64,000 bases of DNA, from positions 1 through 64,000 of the forward strand of contig NZ_BAABHF010000069.1 in the NCBI RefSeq assembly GCF_039541955.1. The letters are read 5' to 3'. The number at the start of each line of letters is the position of its first letter. Position 1 is the stretch's first letter. A program made the position numbers and the translations under genes. The DNA is from Actinoallomurus oryzae. GTDB lineage: Bacteria > Actinomycetota > Actinomycetes > Streptosporangiales > Streptosporangiaceae. Shown one piece after another: positions 61,250 to 64,000 of the stretch. A model generated the notes under the pieces. That model was given only the letters and a program-made list of their open reading frames with translations. It made no database searches and was not told where the DNA came from.

Positions 61250-62848
61250 TCAGGACACCGTGAACCCGTCGCAGCCGATGTAGTAGGCGTCTCCGTTCGG
61301 GTGCACGTGGTACCAGACCACCGTCCACGTGCCCGCCTGCAGGTCGTAGGCCCAGTCCTTCGGCCGGGTGAAGTCACGCGGGTAGTGCAGGGTCGCCCAG
61401 TCGGACCCCTTGAGCACCACCGGGCGCGTCGTGACGATCCCGGTGACCCGGTTGCCGCGCAGCGCGACCGGGGGACGCATCTCGGCCGCGACGTAGTAGG
61501 CGTCCGGAGCCCCGTCCGCCGCGCGGAACCCGACGTCGGCGCTGCCGCGGGGAGCGGCCGGCTCCCGAGGAGCCGTCCACTGCGCCCCCAGCGCCTGCAC
61601 GGAGGCCTCGGTGCGCACGGCGGGCGCGCACCGTCCGTCCTTGGGCGACCAGGCCATCGCCGCGAAGTCCGCGTCGGTCTCCTTGGAGAAGACGTCCGTG
61701 GGCGTCCCGGCGCCCGCGGGACGGGTGGCTCCGCCGGTCGCGCCCGGCGAGCGGCCGGCGCCGGACCGCGCCGTGCCCGATGCCGAAGGGGAGCCGGCCG
61801 CGCCGCCGCTCCGCGGCAGGAACTGGAACAGCAGCACCCCGGTGACGACGACGGCCGCCGCCGCGCCGCCGCCGATCATCCCGAGCAGGGTCCGGCGGGA
61901 ACGTGGCTCCGGGGCGGGCCGGGTGAGCACGCCGGTCGCCCGGTCATGGCCCGGCGGGACCAGGCCGTACGCGACCGCCGTCGGTAGATCGGGCGGCGGG
62001 ACCTCGGTCCGGTCGAGCAGCCGCCGATACGCCGGGTCGTCGGCGATCGCGCCCGGGACGCCGCACAGCGCCGGCACCTGCCCCGCGGCGGGCCGCGCCG
62101 CCGGATCCTTCTGCGCGCACCGTGCGATGAGCCCGGCCAGGGCCGGGTCGGCCCCGGCCACGTCGATGGGCTCGTGGACGCTGCGGTAGATCACCGCGTG
62201 CGCGTCACCCGCGCCGAACGGCGGGCGCCCGGTGGCCGCGTACGCGACCGTTCCGGCCAGCGCGAACACGTCGGCGGCCGGGCTCATCCACTGCCGGCGG
62301 ATCACCTCCGGCGCGAGATAGCCGGGCGTGCCCGGCGCCGCTCCGGTGTGGGTGATCGCGGTCTGGTCGTCGCCGCGGGCGATGCCGAAGTCGATCAGGC
62401 GCGGGCCGTCGGGGGCCAGGATGACGTTGTGCGGCTTGAGGTCGCGGTGCTGGACCCCGCGCGCGTGGACGTCGGCGAGGGCCTCGCCGAGCGCGGCCAT
62501 CAGCCGCAGGCAGGTCGCGGCGGGCAGTGGCCCGTGCCGCGCCACGGCCTGGCTCAGGGTCGGTCCCTGCACATATTCGGTGGCCAGCCAGTACGGGGGC
62601 GCGTCGAGGCCGGCGCCGACCAGCGCGGCGGTGAACGGGCTGCGCAGCTCACCGACGGTCGCCACCTCGCGGCGGAACCTCGCCAGCGCCTCGGGGCTGT
62701 CGAAGTCGGCTCGGATCACCTTGAGCGCGACGTGGCGACCGCCCGGGGACAGCCCAAGGTAGACCTGTCCCATCCCGCCGGCGCCCAGCCGGGCCAGCAG
62801 CCGGTAGCCGCCGATCTCCGCCGGGTCGCCGGCTCGCAGTGCCTCCAT
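61250..62848 (-). CDS. Membrane Ser/Thr protein kinase (PknB-like)
   Basis: This 532-residue transmembrane kinase has its N-terminal kinase domain (residues 12-275) complete: glycine loop LGAGGMGQVY, Lys43, HRDLKPHN (Asp136), DFG at 153-155 and the activation segment GTPGYLAPEV. One membrane helix follows at about 325-345. The outside part is a Gly/Ser/Ala/Pro linker and a globular domain of about 150 residues with no PASTA repeats. Start ATG 62848. Its N-lobe is the closest relative in the window of the pseudokinase at 40448. The extracellular ligand is unknown. Confidence 0.93.
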   Translation of the reverse strand: MEALRAGDPAEIGGYRLLARLGAGGMGQVYLGLSPGGRHVALKVIRADFDSPEALARFRREVATVGELRSPFTAALVGAGLDAPPYWLATEYVQGPTLSQAVARHGPLPAATCLRLMAALGEALADVHARGVQHRDLKPHNVILAPDGPRLIDFGIARGDDQTAITHTGAAPGTPGYLAPEVIRRQWMSPAADVFALAGTVAYAATGRPPFGAGDAHAVIYRSVHEPIDVAGADPALAGLIARCAQKDPAARPAAGQVPALCGVPGAIADDPAYRRLLDRTEVPPPDLPTAVAYGLVPPGHDRATGVLTRPAPEPRSRRTLLGMIGGGAAAAVVVTGVLLFQFLPRSGGAAGSPSASGTARSGAGRSPGATGGATRPAGAGTPTDVFSKETDADFAAMAWSPKDGRCAPAVRTEASVQALGAQWTAPREPAAPRGSADVGFRAADGAPDAYYVAAEMRPPVALRGNRVTGIVTTRPVVLKGSDWATLHYPRDFTRPKDWAYDLQAGTWTVVWYHVHPNGDAYYIGCDGFTVS

Positions 62849-62938
62849 GGTCGGACGCTCCGTGGTGATCCGCGTGTGCACGCCCCTCGTGCATCCGGAA
62901 GATCTTAGCGATCACGGGCCTGCCCTTGACCTGCGAGA

Positions 62939-62980
62939 GGCGAAGCCCGCGACCGCCGGTGACCGGCCGCGGGCTTCGCC
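62939..62980. terminator. Terminator hairpin after the FtsX-type gene
   Basis: GGCGAAGCCCGCG (62939-62951) pairs perfectly with 62968-62980 around a 16-nt loop that itself can fold (CCG/CGG). It lies 10 bp after the end of the minus-strand permease gene and before the kinase gene. Confidence 0.75.
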
Positions 62981-62990
62981 GCTCCTGTGG

Positions 62991-64000
62991 TCACTCCCCC
63001 ATGCGCCGGGCGATCGCCGGGGGTTCCCGGCCGGCGAGGAGCCAACCGGCCATGGCGGCGGCCGGCGGGGTGCCGGCCACGATGCCCAGCGGGAAGCCGA
63101 TCGGGACCCGGCCGAAGACCGCCAGGTCGTGCCGGTAGACGGCGAGCAGGCCCAGGCACGCGCCCGTCACCCCCAGCGCGACGCCGAGCAGCGCCAGTGC
63201 GCCCGCCGTGGCCGCGGTGAGGGTGCGCCGGATCCCGCGTGAGGCGCCGGCGGCGGTCAGGGTGCGCAGGTCGGCGGCGGCCTCGCTGCGGATCAGCCCG
63301 ACCGTCATGGCCAGGATGCCGAGCGCGAGCAGCATGCCGACGGCGGTCGCGCCGGCCCGGACGTTCCGGGCGGCGGCGTGGCCGGTCCGGGTCTGGATGG
63401 TCAGCCCGGCGGCGGCCGCGATCTTTCGGGCGCCGGCGATCTGCCGCGCGGTGAGCCGGCCGCCGGACTGGACGATCCACCCGGCCCGCGCCCGCGTCCA
63501 GTGCCGGCGGGCCAGCCCGCCGGCGGTGATGGCGGATGTGGGCAGCGACGTGTAGGCGGGGGCGTGGATACGGGTGATGACCGGCACGTCCGTGCCCCGG
63601 CCCCTTCGGCCCGAAACCGGGAACACGGGCCGGTCGGACCGGGCGGTGAGGACGTCGGTGGCCGGTGCGATCGCGGCCGGATCGACCTTGAGGAAGCCGA
63701 GCAGCTCCGGTGACGCCACGTACAGCGGTATGTCGGCGCACTCGCCGCCGCGCGGCACGCAGAAGATCGCGGTCATCCGCGCCGGTCGGCCCCCGTCCCT
63801 CTGGGGCGGCAGCGCCGGATCGATCGGCACGTCCAGCGGGACGGTCACCGGATGATCGAGGGCGCTCGCGATGCGGTCCACCTGCGCGGTGAGCGCCTCG
63901 ACCTCGGCGGCGGTGCGGACCGGCACCAGGTTCGAGGCCGGCCCGGAACCGGTCGCCATGACCAGCATCTGCCGGTCGCCGAGGTTCCCGGTCCTCGCGG
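62991..64000 (-). CDS. FtsX-type ABC permease, C-terminal part (partial)
   Basis: The visible 335 residues are the end of a larger membrane protein whose start lies beyond the right edge. A long extracytoplasmic region is followed from about two thirds by GMLLALGILAMTVGLIRSEAAADLRTLTAAGASRGIRRTLT, the FtsX/MacB signature with helix, cytoplasmic loop and coupling helix, and then by two further helices (ALLGVALGVTGACLGLLAV and AAAMAGWLLAG). These permeases pair with an ABC ATPase to move lipids, lipoproteins or peptides or to signal across the membrane. The partner is not visible. Confidence 0.85.
   Translation of the reverse strand, partial: ARTGNLGDRQMLVMATGSGPASNLVPVRTAAEVEALTAQVDRIASALDHPVTVPLDVPIDPALPPQRDGGRPARMTAIFCVPRGGECADIPLYVASPELLGFLKVDPAAIAPATDVLTARSDRPVFPVSGRRGRGTDVPVITRIHAPAYTSLPTSAITAGGLARRHWTRARAGWIVQSGGRLTARQIAGARKIAAAAGLTIQTRTGHAAARNVRAGATAVGMLLALGILAMTVGLIRSEAAADLRTLTAAGASRGIRRTLTAATAGALALLGVALGVTGACLGLLAVYRHDLAVFGRVPIGFPLGIVAGTPPAAAMAGWLLAGREPPAIARRMGE

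Overview
The window is one continuous stretch of very GC-rich, densely coded DNA with GTG/TTG starts, many 4-nt stop/start overlaps and leaderless-looking promoters. It comes from an actinomycete. RbpA, split but adjacent Ppm1 and Lnt, a mycothiol-dependent maleylpyruvate isomerase family enzyme, a PknB-type kinase and a sigma-R-like promoter in front of rbpA all support Actinomycetota; I would guess Streptosporangiales, but the order is an inference. No rRNA, tRNA or CRISPR array was found.

Layout. 0-13 kb: a two-component system (346-2201), then small regulator/effector pairs: SDR/MarR, DUF4240, SMR pump/TetR, a double YCII protein, a class I methyltransferase, a CDF metal exporter facing an ArsR repressor, a UvrA-like ABC ATPase and a GNAT. 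13-18 kb: a DHA2-type MFS pump followed closely by two overlapping MutS-like ATPase genes, preceded by a MerR-type promoter. 17.8-22 kb: an acyl-CoA synthetase/enoyl-CoA hydratase pair and a secreted cyanophycinase-like peptidase. 22-32 kb looks like a decayed accessory island. It holds a frameshifted aminoglycoside phosphotransferase-like gene, two outward-facing tyrosine recombinases, a resolvase fragment and a frameshifted, truncated MFS gene. It also has an orphan 34-bp operator and local MarR-controlled genes (epoxide hydrolase, metallo-hydrolase).

32-40 kb holds MFS, FAD/NAD enzymes and more MarR/TetR switches. In almost every case the intergenic spacer carries a palindrome that fits autoregulation. 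A cluster of five DnaA-box-like 9-mers lies between two convergent genes at 39.57-39.67 kb. 40-46 kb holds a membrane pseudokinase facing a MoxR-DUF58-VWA operon, two methyltransferases and an EF-hand protein. 46-56 kb carries housekeeping-like genes: GDPD/UMF1 MFS, rbpA, HxlR, a mycothiol-type enzyme, fxsA, VOC/MarR and lnt-ppm1.

55.7-61.1 kb is a lysine-fermentation-type cluster: kal, kamE, kamD and kdd on the minus strand, with kamA divergent. Together these would convert lysine to beta-lysine, then 3,5-diaminohexanoate, then 5-amino-3-oxohexanoate, and deaminate 3-aminobutyryl-CoA. The cleavage enzyme Kce that joins these steps is not in the window. kamA has a GGAAT-N18-GTT promoter like that of rbpA. 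The window ends with a Ser/Thr kinase and the C-terminal part of an FtsX-type permease.
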